A stretch of 64,000 nt of DNA from Dichetophora obliterata (GCA_963920525.1 OY986439.1:214881000-214944999); one strand, 5' to 3'. Counted from the stretch's first letter, positions 43,740 to 55,542 are shown. The notes: generated from the letters alone by a model not told the origin. Program-made: numbers and translations.

Positions 43740-45592
43740 TAATTTTCCCACATAGCTACCAACCATCTCTCTCTCTCTCTATTTCCAATGATTTTATTGA
43801 ATGACAACGAAACATTGATCAAATGTGCTGAATTGCTAATTTTTCGCATAACTTTTGCAATCCGTCAGGTTGCTGAACTTTTATTCATACAAATCTTTTA
43901 ATATGACTAACTTATTTCAACAACAAGTTTTCTTTTCAAACATGTGGCTCTGACAAGACTAGGTTCGGAAACTGGTTCTTCTTTTTTTATTGGATATTAC
44001 TAATTTAATGGAAGATTTGTTTTTGAAACGCTTTTTAGAGCTTAATTAAAAAGAGGCATTTTGGGTTTGTTTGGAAATATGTACTTTAATTTCAAGTTTT
44101 AAGATTGACCTAAAAAGTGGATTTTGTTGAGTTGATATGAAAGTTGTCATAAACATATTTGACAGAATTTTAGTTTTTAAAAGTTTGCTTAATCACATTT
44201 GATGTTCAGTAAACATGAATTTGTGTAAAGTCTAAAACAGATATTTTTAAAAAATCGATTTTGTAACTCCTTTTCTACTTTCTAACCTTAATGCCCGTTT
44301 ATTTTTACAATAGTTCTAACAAATTTTGTTGTAAATGTTCACTAATTTCGAAGTTTTATTGGATTTTGTGTACGAGTCATACGAGCTAATTCTCAAACTT
44401 ATTAAACAAAAACTTTAAGCCTTTAAATCAACATCACAAGAATTTCACTTTATATTGAAAATTCGTAAGAATAACGTTTGCTTATGATAATTAAGAATAA
44501 TTTTCTAGTAAAAAGCAAATAAAAAAATTACCTAATCGCTATGACGTCAGCATTAGAAACTAACATGCAATGAACATTTTTGCTTTACGTGCAGTTAAAA
44601 TATATCAAAAAGAAGGCAAGAAAATTAGCAAATTACTATACAGAAAAATTTTTCATTCGCACACAAATAAAGTGCATAGTAAATACGAACAGGACATAAA
44701 TAGAAAAAAAAATAAAAAAATAAAACAAAAACACAAAAGCAAAAGTTATGCAATTGAGCTGCAAGACAACTCATCGTGCAACATATGCGAAAAAATGGTA
44801 GGAGGGCTAGGTGCCAAGGTATAAGTTAACAAAAGAAAGTGAAAAGAAAATAATAAATAAAAACACATTCTATATTAAAAAACTACAAAAACACTAATAA
44901 TTTTAACAAAAGAAAGCAAGTTGGGGGCAAATGCTTGAAGGGGAAGAAAGAACTAAGACTTGGTGGCAAGGAAAAACAGCGGAGAGGGAGATAAAGAGGA
45001 AGCGAGTAAGAACAACACAGCGATTGACTTGAAACATTTTTCTTACTAACAACAAATTGTTGTCGTTTTTGTTATTAACCCTTATCTTAAGGTACAACAC
45101 CGATTTTGTAAAATTGTAAGACGATATATAGTTATATAAACCAGGGAGGGAAGTAACCAGATATTCTGCCGATTATCTGATCTTATGAATGTAAAAGTGC
45201 TACTCTGATTCTCATATGTTCTGAATTTCACATAAATTTCAATTTTATTTCATAGCAACTGCGAATTAGTTTTTAAAAGAACTATTTTGTATCGCATACA
45301 CGCCAATATGGTCATGACTCTTGTGACACCAAAAATACTCAGTCAATGAGTCTGTTAAAATTGTATGGGTGAGAGAATTGCGAGAATATTGTTATTTGAA
45401 ACAATTGATTAAGTTTGACTTGAATCTTGTTGCAAGAAAACGGTTCGAAATCTTATTAAGTTTATTCACTTTAGAAAGTAGAAATGAGTGCAAAGAGCGA
45501 AAAGGATAAGTAAAAGAATTATTTACAAAACGTAAGGTGGTTGTGTGATATGAAAACCATTTAGTAGCATATTTTTGAGTAGAATCGATTTT
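43740..45592. other. No gene recognised
   Basis: A (TC)n tract at 43765-43782. A lysine-rich 84-codon frame at 44570-44824 has no domain and sits in A-rich sequence. Otherwise featureless. Confidence 0.5.
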
Positions 45593-45600
45593 ATATACTA

Positions 45601-46026
45601 CAGTGGCGTAGATAGCTTTTGTTTGAGGGGGAGATCCGTAAAAAATATAATAACCTTAAAAAAGTATACTTTTGAATACCTGATTACATGACTGTTTTGT
45701 GAAGCCGAATGTCATGTTTCACAGCCTTCCTTACTTTGTTGAAAAGTGGAAAAACGGTAGGTAGGTAAAAAAATATGGGCTTGTTGAATTCAATTTAAAC
45801 AACACCGAATTTCTGGAAACTATATCTCTAGTAATTGCTGACCGATTAAGAAAAATTAAACACTGAACTAAATCAAATTTTGATAACTTTTTTAAGAAAA
45901 AGAAGAATTTTTGGCAATACATATATATATATTCGTGCTAAACTCAATATGAGAATCAATTCACAATAACGTGAGATATTTGGTAAATGTTTCCAAACCC
46001 TCGGACGCCACTAATCTACGCCACTA
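45601..46026. mobile_element. hAT-type MITE, 426 bp
   Basis: Begins CAGTGGCGTAGAT and ends ATCTACGCCACTA; 8 bp duplication ATATACTA at 45593-45600 and 46027-46034. The right end repeats the terminal motif once more just inside (GACGCCACTAATC). No coding capacity. Confidence 0.85.
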
Positions 46027-46082
46027 ATATACTATATAAATATATAGTACTTATATGAAATATAAACTTATACTAGATGCCC

Positions 46083-46195
46083 TGGGGCCGAATTACAGCA
46101 TCCGTGATCGAGCAAAATTGTACAAGATTGATAGGCACTTGTCTCGTCGTGCCCTTCGTAATTTTGCTCGATCACGGATTTTGCCCCTGTTCTGC
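46083..46195. repeat. Short hairpin (MITE-like), ~110 bp
   Basis: Arms TCCGTGATCGAGCAAAATT (46100-46118) and AATTTTGCTCGATCACGGA (46160-46178) are perfect complements around a 41 bp loop, flanked by GGGGC and GCCCC. Target duplication not resolved. Confidence 0.75.
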
Positions 46196-46655
46196 AAACG
46201 CTGCTCTGCAGCTTTAGGTCTTTTACAAATATGGGTAAAGGTTCTTATGTTATATTGTGTAAATATTGAATAATTCGGCAACAGCGCCATCTAGCGAATT
46301 GTAACATAGCTATGAACCATTGTCTCGACAAAACAAATATGTTGTATACACATGACCTTAATCGGTCAAATAGTTTACAATTACATTTAAAAAAGTATTC
46401 CCCGGCAGACGTTCTCCTGTCCACACCAGAGATCTGCAACGGATAGCTTTCTTGCGACTCTGAGTATATCCGAAAAAAATAAGTACAAAAACCTACTCAG
46501 CCTTGGCGCACGCAACTCGACTCATATTCTTTTCTACGAAGCTAGAATGCGGCGGCTCAAATAAATATGAGTATCCTAAGTCATGAGTCGGATCGGGAAA
46601 GATCGGGTTTTTTTCGGTTCATAAATACTTATGGTTGTTGACGTCTTGCTGACAC
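46196..46655. other. No recognisable feature
   Basis: Ordinary AT-rich sequence with a slightly GC-richer part at 46400-46560 (GGATCGGGAAAGATCGGG). Confidence 0.5.
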
Positions 46656-46658
46656 TTA

Positions 46659-47085
46659 AGGCTTGATTACCCAAGCGTAACGTGAGGTGGCGCAGCGGGA
46701 TGTAGCGTAGTGCGACGTTGCCTCGAGGATAAGCGATTACCGAAATCGTAATTCAACGTAGAGCAGGCGGCGTAGTGCAGGGCACTCATTTTATTCTAGA
46801 AGGCTTATTTACTTCTCCTCGTCAATAAAAGATTGCATTCTTTCTTATATAGTATTAAAATTTACAAAAATGTGAAGTTAAACAAATTTTTTCGCTTGTA
46901 ACACAGCTGTCGAACTACCAAAAATCGTAACGTTGCGTAGAAATCTATTTTCTACAGACTTCTACGCTGCGTCACGCCACGTTACGATTTCGGTAACGAC
47001 TTGTACACATTTATCATTAAACAGATTTTAGCTTGACAATTGGCAACGTCGCGCTACGTTACCTTACGCTTGGCTAATCCAGCCT
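46659..47085. mobile_element. PIF/Harbinger-like MITE, 427 bp
   Basis: Ends AGGCTTGATTACCCAAGCGT and the complement of AGGCTGGATTAGCCAAGCGT (2 mismatches), with TTA at 46656-46658 and 47086-47088. The inverted arms extend imperfectly inward (CGACGTTGCC, GTAGCGTAG, ATTACCGAAATCGTAA / TTACGATTTCGGTAA), so much of the element can fold back. No gene inside. Confidence 0.85.
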
Positions 47086-47088
47086 TTA

Positions 47089-48110
47089 TCCTACTTGCTG
47101 AAATACTCATAATCGACACAAGTAGCCGAATCACTCGGCTCATCTGCCACAGATATGAAAGAGAGCGCAGTAGAGCGCAGCAGTAAATAGTGAGCGAGTT
47201 TTTTGTATTTGTGTTGTGCTATTTTTTCCTAAGCATATCTAAATGCTGAATAACAGATGTGTTATTTTTGTGTTGCTTTTTTTTTTATCTTACACAGTGA
47301 AAGCTGCGCATGAGGTAAAGTTGTTGAGGCTTAAAAATAATACGCAGTTTCGATAGTATCGTGTCATTCTTTTTCTGCAATCAGCAATTGTTATTAAATT
47401 TGTAAAGTATTTTTTTTTTATTTTTCTGTTACCTTAAGCTACCAAATCACATGCGCATAATTTCAATTAAACTTCTATTGCACGTGTTAACGCACAAGAA
47501 GCAAACAGACACGTACTCCGCACAGTGGTTGAGACCCATACAAAAGTTGTCAATAAATAGAAGGACTCATCGTAAACCAATTAAATTTGTGTATTATTTG
47601 GAATTTGCTTTATTAGAATACACACAAAAATATTTTTTAATCCGCCCTCAATCACGCCTATCTTCCATACAACACAAGTATTTAAAACAGCATATTTTTT
47701 TGTATTGAACCAATACAAGAACCATTCTGTTAGAAATCTTCAATATATGTCTAACATAAAAAAGTATTTTTTTTGCCACGCCTACCTCCCATACGAGATT
47801 TTCCACTTCACGTGTTTTTCCCAATTCCAACTTCAATGAAGAGCAGCATCTAAACTGTTTCAAATAGTGGTTTATAATATTCAAAGATATTATTTGTTTG
47901 CTTTTTATAAAAACAGAAAAAATATCAACAAAAAAAAGCTTATCGTTTCGTTTTTATTCCAAAAAAAAAGGAGTGAACCTCATGCTTTTTGCCACAAATT
48001 GTCACTGGTTGTAAATGTGATACTATCAACAGTTAAAAAAGATAATAGCATACTTTTTAGCATTGTGATGAAGTGAGCACAGGTCGTGTAGCATAAAAAC
48101 ATGGCTTGCA
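47089..48110. other. No recognisable feature
   Basis: AT-rich. The open frames present (up to 85 codons) have no domain support. Confidence 0.5.
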
Positions 48111-48112
48111 TA

Positions 48113-48493
48113 CACGGAGAAAACTGTTTGCTAAATTAGTATTGTGGTTAAGCAAAACTTGCGCTTGATTCTCAGTCACTTCAAAATTATGCGAAATTTC
48201 AGCAAAAACTAATCAAAATGTACTATTTCAATTTATAATAACTAAGCAAATTCCAATTTATAGTAACTAAGCAAATATTTGCTTGAATTAAGTAAAAATT
48301 GGATTTTTGGTTTATAATAACTTAGCAAAATTTTGCTTGAATTTAATCAAAATTTTGCTTTTTCCTAAATACACGAGGAGTGATTACAATTTAGCAATCT
48401 TTTTCTTAAATCACATTGTGATTGAGCAAAGTTTTGCTGATTTGCTTTTAAGTAAAGCATTTGCTTGATTCTAGCAAATTAATTTTCTCCGTG
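48113..48493. mobile_element. TA-flanked MITE, 381 bp
   Basis: Ends CACGGAGAAAACTG and ...TTTTCTCCGTG, with TA at 48111-48112 and 48494-48495. The interior has repeated AGCAAATTTGCTTGAATT-like palindromic motifs in both orientations. It resembles the 10123 element in having a CAC-initial terminus followed by an A-run and in its TA target, so they may be related families. Confidence 0.82.
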
Positions 48494-48495
48494 TA

Positions 48496-50050
48496 CGTAT
48501 TCTAATTCTGTTTTTTAGAATCAAAGAATATATACTTCACTTTCAGCTAGTTGAAGATGTTTGAAGAACATTTCTTGACAAGGGAATTTGAATATTTGAA
48601 TAGTTGTGAAAGCATTTTATTGCGAAATTCATTAAAATGATTCATAGTCAGTTTAAAGATAATGTGAATAATTTTAACTTTTTACATATCACATTACTGT
48701 TTTACTAATTCAATTTAATGTAGTTATTTAAAAAATATTTACTATATATTAACATAGCAAATTAATAGACTGAGAAACACCTTATAGAACACTTAAGTAC
48801 TCTGTAAATATATTCTAGTATTGCCATTTATCCATGGCCATATCCAAGTAAATGATTTTATTATTTACATTAAAAATTTAACGGTTTTAAATAAAAAATA
48901 TACATATATATTAATGTGCCGCACTTTCGTAAAGTGATCGTTTAATCAAGAAATGTCTAAAAGCATACCAAGGAAAATAACTATAGCAAAAAACCTTGAG
49001 ACTAAACAAATCTATATTTTCTTCGAAACGCATTTAGTTTTTGCCAAATGTTGTTCAAGGACGCAAAAAATTCGGTCAGTTTTTTTTAATCGCTCAACTT
49101 AAAGTCCAATAAAAACATTTCTTTATTTAAAATATCGTCGACATCCGAAGATCATTATGTTTTATTCTGCAAAAAAAGAAATTTAAGTTTTTTGTCATAT
49201 CATCTTTGCATAAAAAATTATTGAAAACATAAAAAAAGATTTTCAAATATGCAAAAAACTTTTTCAAAAATGCTTTTTGTACTTAAAAAAACCAGAGGGC
49301 AATACGTTTTCTCAATTGTCTGTAATAACTCTTGAAAAATATCAATATTTTACGAAATTTTTTCAACATTTTTACATCAATCGTATTTTAAGGCGTCTAC
49401 ACAGAAAACCTATATATATTTCTGATAACTAGTTTGTAATCATGCTAGTTAGAATATTCGTAAACTTCGTAAAGAAAAAAAATTCACAAAAGGAAGTTAT
49501 CAGTTTGGTATTTATTTCCAACTTTCAACCACTGTGCGCCGGCCTTTTGATTTTGTTTTATTTTTGTTTATGTCTAACAAACCAAAATCACAAGCGTTGT
49601 TATTGTTTTTTTTTCCATAGAGTGCAACAATAAAATACCAAGAACGAGTTTTCAAGAATAAACAAACAAAAAATGAGAGCTCACATGGCCTGCAGACAAG
49701 TACTTACGAAAAGTGCATACGCAAAAAAAACAATTAACGCTAAGAGACGTTGGCAGAGAAGGAGTAGTACTCAGAGTACACTCAAAATACATTCGGATCG
49801 AGCACCTTTGTAATAAACTGACTCAAAGCACTCATTGAAAACGGTTCGAAGTGGATCGAATCACGCCGCTCTCGGATATGAAAATGTACTTATACCCGAA
49901 AAATGCTAATGAACCGAATGCATATAAGTATTTTACACATATTATTAAGTATAGATAGAGTTGAGAACAGCACAACACTCGGGTATGATTTGAGTATCCT
50001 AATTCTGTCGGATACTCATAGCACGTCTCTGGTCCACACCGCCTTGCTGC
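48496..50050. other. No gene recognised
   Basis: AT-rich. A less AT-rich patch at 49740-50045 contains GAGTATCC/GGATACTC inverted motifs, likely a decayed element. Confidence 0.45.
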
Positions 50051-50391
50051 CATATTCGAATTTTAATGCTAATCGAAAAAAAAAACTTAGTTTTCACCAT
50101 TTTTTGTATAGTTGCCGAAAGTAACCATATCACCAAACTTATATCATAAACTACCAAATTTCAGTCTAACAGGAACAAAACTGTACGAAATATAGCATTT
50201 TTGTTGATTTTTGGGCGGAAAAAGGGGATATGACAAAATTTTTTCCACCAAACTACCCCGTACTCCAAACCAATCAACTGCCAATTTAGCTTAAATCTGG
50301 AGCGCTTTGCTTCACTTCGCGCTTACCCCCGAATAATGAGCATAACTAAAGTGGAACACGCTTATTTGTTTTTAGTACAGTTGTTGAGAGC

Positions 50392-51016
50392 AGAGCTGGA
50401 TCAAAAAGTACTCATTACAATTCAATTCCAAATCCTTGGAATTTGGAATTCCTCGGGAATGTCATTGAAAAAAATCGTTCATTCCATTACAGGAATTGTA
50501 ATTGGTAATTGAGCACCTCAATTCCTTGGAATGGAAAATAAATGCATTATGGAAGACACCAATTTTTTAATTTAATACCACATTTTGAGTTAAATCAAAA
50601 TATATAGCTGCTACGCTACCTGGTTCAATCCCGCCGACTATTCACATAACTTCCACACCCCTGTACAAAACTAACAAAGCCATGTTTTTCAATTCTAGTC
50701 CTAAGGAATTAAGGCGTTCAATTACCAATTACAATTCCCGTAATGGAATTTAAAATTTTTTTCAATTCCATTCCTGAGGAATTGAAGTGGTCAATTACTC
50801 ATTACAATCCCTGTAATGGAATTGATAATTTTTTCGAATTCCATTCCGAGGAATTGAGGAGTTCAATTACCAATTACAATTCTTGTAATGGAATTTACGA
50901 TTTTTTCCAATTCCATTCCTGAGGAATTCAGATGTACAATCACCAATTCCTAATTTCAAGGAAATGGAATTAAGGTGGAATTAAAATTGAAAGGAATCAT
51001 TACAACCCAGCTATAG
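50392..51016. mobile_element. hAT-like foldback MITE with ~73 bp repeats (625 bp)
   Basis: The right half has about three tandem ~73 bp units (GGAATTGAGG..TTCAATTACCAATTACAATT..GTAATGGAATT..CAATTCCATTCC). The left half (50430-50540) carries the same unit inverted. Ends AGAGCTGGAT and the complement of CTATAGCTGGGT. Flanks TTGAGAGC (50384-50391) and TCGAGAGT (51017-51024) match at six of eight bases. It interrupts a unit of the surrounding repeat. Confidence 0.65.
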
Positions 51017-51213
51017 TCGAGAGTAATAACATGAACTAAAATATAAAATTTTAGTCTAATACGACCCAAACCGTCTGATATATAGCATTTTTATTGATTT
51101 GTGGGCGGTAAAATGGGCGTGGAAGTCCATTTTTAGTACAGTTTCCGACAATAACCATGCAAACTAAATTACAAAATTCAAGTTTTATACGACTAAAACT
51201 ATCAGATATATAT

Positions 51214-51397
51214 TTGCCTCTTCTTGTTGTCACCTCACCTATGTGAGAGTTCTCACACTCGTGTCACGTCACTAGAAACCTGGTATTCTTGTTGTCATGT
51301 GACGTGAGTTTGTGAACATGAACTCACGTCACATTTCTAGTGACGTGACACGAGTGTGAGAACTCTCACATAGGTGAGGTGACAAGAATAAAGGCAA
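51214..51397. mobile_element. Near-perfect hairpin MITE, 184 bp
   Basis: The arm with TTGTCACCTCACCTATGTGA, AGTTCTCACACTCGTGTCAC and GTCACTAGAAA (51225-51280) is matched by its complement at 51336-51390. Ends TTGCCT and AGGCAA. It lies between two halves of one repeat unit, so it is an insertion. An inner inverted pair GTGACGTGAG/CTCACGTCAC lengthens the stem. No target duplication could be fixed. Confidence 0.8.
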
Positions 51398-51699
51398 TGA
51401 TTTCTATTGATTTGTGGGCGGTTAAAGGGGGTGTGGCAAACATTTTTCCGTAAACCATCTCGAACTCGTAAAAACTCTACTGCCAAAATTTAAGTTCCAT
51501 CAGAAGCTAGCTTCGTTTTTTGGAACAGGAATGAGGTCATATTTGCACAATACATTTGTTTTGACGAGACGATGGTTTATGTTTATCCGATGGGCGACAA
51601 TGTTAACAGGATACTTAATATTTACCCAACATGATATATAAAAAAACTTCATCCATATTTGTGGAAGACAGGAAAGAGCAGAAAACCGTCTGCCAGGCC

Positions 51700-52297
51700 A
51701 TATCGCTCATTTCGTGCAAGACTGTCACAACTCAAAATTTAGTATTTTTCAGGAGAGTCTTATGAAATTTTGAAATGACATCACGACCATTAATTGTAAA
51801 GGTGCACTGAAAATTGTTAAGAATATTTGTAATACATTATATTTTCTACCAAAAATATAATAAATTTTTAATTTTGCGTCAATAGTGAATTTTTAAGCAA
51901 TATTTTTGCAAGTGTCTGTTTAAATTGTGACATTATTACTACAAAAACTCATTTTAAAAAGTATTTCATTTTGAGTTGTGACGATTTTGCTACTATGATA
52001 ACATACTTTTGAGCTAGAGAGATGTCACGTTTTGAATTGGTACTTTATTGCTACAAAAAATATTAGCTTGCTTGCTTGGATTTTTATTTTAAAAATGTTT
52101 TATGGTATAATTGATACAAAAAAGTGAAGAAATCGCTAAAAGTCAAAACGACACAAGTATCTGTAAAACCGTCAATTAACAGCAAATCGGTCTGGCATTT
52201 ACTCAAATTGAAGATGCAGACAATGTACATTTCTGTATATTTAAGTCAAAAAACCCAAATTTTGAGTTGTGACTATCTTGCACGAAATGAGCGATAT
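51700..52297. mobile_element. MITE with ~45 bp inverted ends (~600 bp)
   Basis: Left ATATCGCTCATTTCGTGCAA, then GTCACAACTCAAAATTT; right is its complement with two mismatches (52257-52297). Shorter GAGTTGTGAC blocks recur inside at 51972 and 52026 region. A TA pair at each end would allow a TA target duplication, but the border is ambiguous. The 61-codon frame inside is spurious. Confidence 0.75.
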
Positions 52298-53374
52298 AGT
52301 TTTATATAAAAAAAATTGCCACAACAAAATATTTTTTTGGTGCATTGCCTTTATATTTTTAAATCAATATATTTTGCTAAAGTTTATACAACACAACCTA
52401 CCCTACTATATTTAAATCCAATTTAGACTCATCCTGAACCTCCCCGACCCACATATGTTTTCAACATACATTGTTTTTGCTTAAACGACTTTTTTGGCAG
52501 TTGGCCAAATTTTTTAAGATTTCTTTTCTATTTTAAGATTATATTTTTTTTTTCCACAATCAACTGCACACCCTCACCTCTCTGCAAAACTGGTTTGCTC
52601 GTATGCATTTTTTTGTTTGTTAATTAATTTGTTTTTTATTTGCTATACCTTTTGATTTTTATGTATTCTGTAATTTATCTTGAAGTTGCTTACAATTTGT
52701 TCATCATGAAAAAAAGTGGGTTATCGTTAAGAAATATTAAAAGATAACGACGTATTTTAACCAGTTATTCGTGTATTCTTTTTTACAATATACATTGGAA
52801 TGTTTATTTTTTTTTTTATTTTGTGGCTTCGATTAATTTAAGAGAAATTCTTAATTCAATAACTTAATTTTGTGACGTAAGCTCTAATTAGTTAAGCAAA
52901 TTTTATAAAAAAAATATTTAATTTCTGTCTAGCTGATCTTTTAAAAATTTGTTTACACAAAAACAACTTATTTCTGGTATATTTTTGATTGCATATTAAT
53001 CTGGTATGTCAATTCTCTATTATCTAAATTAGAGGTCATAAAATGAAGAGCCGCAGACCTCTAGGGAGCCGCGAACTGGTGCCAGGGGAGGAGCATCGAA
53101 AGTAAAAACATATTTTATCTCTTATAAATTTTGAATGTGGGTAGAAAAATTCAAAGAAACGTCAAATATTTTAAAATTGCCTAAAATAACATTGCATCAT
53201 CCTTTCATGTATGATCGTAATACACATGTCAATTTAAAATGTTTCTGAGCGATTATAATAACTATGCACTAATTTGGCAAAAATATAGCAACTTTGCTAT
53301 AGACGAAAAGATTTCATTTTCAGAAATGTTTTTAAAAAAGAATATTGGTTAGTAAACTGCACCATATCCAATTG
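52298..53374. other. No gene recognised
   Basis: AT-rich. A small GC-richer patch at 53050-53100 (GAGCCGCAGACCTCTAGGGA) has no identified partner. Confidence 0.5.
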
Positions 53375-53386
53375 TAATTCAGAATA

Positions 53387-53724
53387 ATATAATAAAATAA
53401 ACTGGCCATTTCAGCCCTTGGAAGGACTTTGACCTAGCTTCTATTGATCAATTGCGTTGTGCGTGTTGTTAAATGTTTGATCACAAATGACCGAGAACTG
53501 GACCTACGTGTTTTATGCCGACTCCGAACGGCTTATGTTCTCAAGAAGCTTTACATGGCAATTTTTACTCTCTGAGGTTTGCCATTGTCTGCAGAGAGGT
53601 GACGACCGAACAGAAAAATTATTTCAATAAAAACTTTCTGTCTGAGCTGGAATTGAACCCGGGCTACCGCGGTTCTTTAGCTTAGGGGCCACGCACTCTA
53701 CCCACTAGGCTACGGTCGCCACGA
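53387..53724 (-). mobile_element. tRNA-derived SINE, copy 3 (full length, 338 bp)
   Basis: Same length and family as 16646-16983, in reverse orientation. A box (complement of CTACCCACTAGGCTA, about 53698-53712) and a well-preserved B box GGTTCAATTCC on the minus strand (about 53651-53661). The 12 bp duplication TAATTCAGAATA lies at 53375-53386 and 53725-53736. It inserted at the edge of the ATTCAGAATAGAT tandem repeat. Its B box is closer to the pol III consensus than that of copy 1. Confidence 0.93.
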
Positions 53725-53890
53725 TAATTCAGAATAGATAAACTAAAATTCAGAATAGATCAATTAACACTTTAGAAAACATCAGTTGAACTACAAAATT
53801 GATGAATTGAAACTAAGAAAAGATCATTTGAAATTCAGTACACATCAATTGGAATTTAGAATTAATTCAAAAATTCAAAATAGATGAATT
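53725..53890. repeat. Degenerate tandem repeat (~28 bp), copy 2, opposite orientation
   Basis: Units of ATTCAGAATAGATCAATTGAA, the reverse complement of the repeat at 24800-24990. Confidence 0.7.
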
Positions 53891-54745
53891 GTCAAAGTAT
53901 GAATGCAGTCAAAGCAAGTTTTAAAAATTCGGTCACGTACTGGAGATTGTTGCAAATAAACTCAAATATATTTTGTATTAAAATTCCATAAGTATTCAAA
54001 CTTTTTGTCATAATTTTGGTCAAGAAAATACAAGAATGCTTGTACTGAAATGCTTAGACAAGGCAAAAATCAAGAACAGCAAGTGTAAATAAAAAAAATA
54101 AAAAATTGCTGTCGTTTTGTTTTGCTTGCGTAAGAATGAAATTAGCTGTTGTAACTGTTTAAGTTTTTACTGCTTTATTGCAAACACGCGAAAAATCAAT
54201 ATTAAAAATTAAAGCAGTGTTTTCGTTTCGTTTTTTTTATAATAAAAATGCACTCTAGTCTTACTACATATTTCTTTATAGTTTAGTAGAATTTGTTTTT
54301 TTATCGCTATTTTTAAATTCATGCAAACAAGTTTGTTTAACTTTATCTTTATTAATATTAACAAAAGTTACATTCACCCTAAGAAAATATTCTAAATAAG
54401 TGGCAGTTGCTGTTGTCAAATGCGTATTTAAATAGTTTCTGATGTTGTTGTAGTTGCGGGGATTTTTGTTGTTTCTAAACAAGCAGTTTTCGTGTGAATA
54501 CAATGTTAAGCTGATAATTTATGCAACATGTGATTTGTACTCATGTGTTTTTGAGTTGATAGCTTTTATGTTATCGATAAAATAATAGTAGACGTACAAA
54601 TGTATAAGAGTTCTTCGATTCTTGCAATTATAAGAGCCAGTATAAGAACTAGAAAGAAATAAGTTATGACCACAAAAATGTGGTTCGAACAAGGGTTATA
54701 TTCGGATTGCATTTTGCAGGAAATTCAGGCATTTAAAAAAAATAA
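53891..54745. other. No recognisable feature
   Basis: AT-rich spacer. The minus-strand 75-codon frame at 54503 has no domain. Confidence 0.5.
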
Positions 54746-54747
54746 TA

Positions 54748-54884
54748 GGTCTGTTCCCGAACTCGATTCAAGTAGCTTGAAGTTGCTTGAAGGCTTCATT
54801 TTGGAGCTAGAGAGAGAGGAATAACATACAAAATGACACTCTCTAATATATTACAATTAATTGACGTTAGTACGGGAACAAACC
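54748..54884. mobile_element. Very short MITE, 137 bp
   Basis: Ends GGTCTGTTCCCGAACT and the complement of GGTTTGTTCCCGTACT (two mismatches), with TA on both sides (54746-54747 and 54885-54886). A small GAGAGAGAGG stretch and a CTCTC partner lie inside. Confidence 0.7.
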
Positions 54885-54886
54885 TA

Positions 54887-55216
54887 ATATGAAAGCATAA
54901 TTTTTAAACTGTAAAGAAGCAAACAAAGTTAAAATACATTAACGATTTGTAAGTGTGATAATTTGACATGAAATAAATGTTCGATTCGTGAAAAATTGTG
55001 TCACGAGGTAAAAAAAGTAGCTTAACCCTGGAAAGCTAACCTTCGAGCAACACCGCTCTCTTTTTCTAATTTTTATGAACATTCACATGCTAAATTTTGT
55101 TAGAACAAATGTTTAATTTTATTTTTTTAAAAGCCAATAAATTAAGATTTCTTTTAATTTACTCCTTTTTTATTTAAGTTTTAAAACAGGCTTCGTCGAA
55201 TCGACTAACGTAAGCT
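54887..55216. other. No recognisable feature
   Basis: Spacer before the MITE cluster. Confidence 0.5.
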
Positions 55217-55219
55217 TTA

Positions 55220-55539
55220 AGGCCCAAACATAATATGCCCGAGCTGGCTGCAGCGCATGTCAAATTTTATACGAATACATAGAAATGATGCGTACAAACC
55301 ATAATAGCTCAAGTTAGCTTTTTCGTCAATTTTCGTTAACTTGATCTGAACAAACCAAACAAAAATTGATAAACAAGTTGGCAAATTTTTTCAAAGCATA
55401 TGCCAAAAGTTGTTATGACTTAAAGACGAGCTCGCTCAAGCCATTTCGGTCAAATTAAGTATTTTACAGAACTTGAGCCAGGTCTTCGTTGGTTTTTGGC
55501 ATAAGCTGCAGACAGCTCAAGCCTATTATGTTTGGGCTC
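55220..55539. mobile_element. PIF/Harbinger-like MITE 1 of a cluster, 320 bp
   Basis: Ends AGGCCCAAACATAATA and the complement of GAGCCCAAACATAATA, TTA at 55217-55219 and 55540-55542. GAGCTG(G/T)CTGCAGC blocks extend the inverted repeat to about 40 bp. Confidence 0.83.
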
Positions 55540-55542
55540 TTA

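Larger units (their letters stand above)
50085..51500 (+). repeat. Decayed tandem repeat interrupted by two MITEs
   Basis: Three units share the order TAGTACAGTTGCCGA..GTAA, ACTAAA..AAATT, AGTCTAATACGA, ATATAGCATTTTTATTGATT, then GTGGGCGG(T/A)AAA. The GGGCGG boxes are near 50212, 51105 and 51417. The units are interrupted at 50392-51016 and 51214-51397. Origin unknown; not coding. Confidence 0.65.

Noticed and set aside
44570..44824. 84-codon lysine-rich frame followed by a donor-like GGTATAAG
   Set aside because: A-rich composition explains it; no domain, no partner exon recognised.
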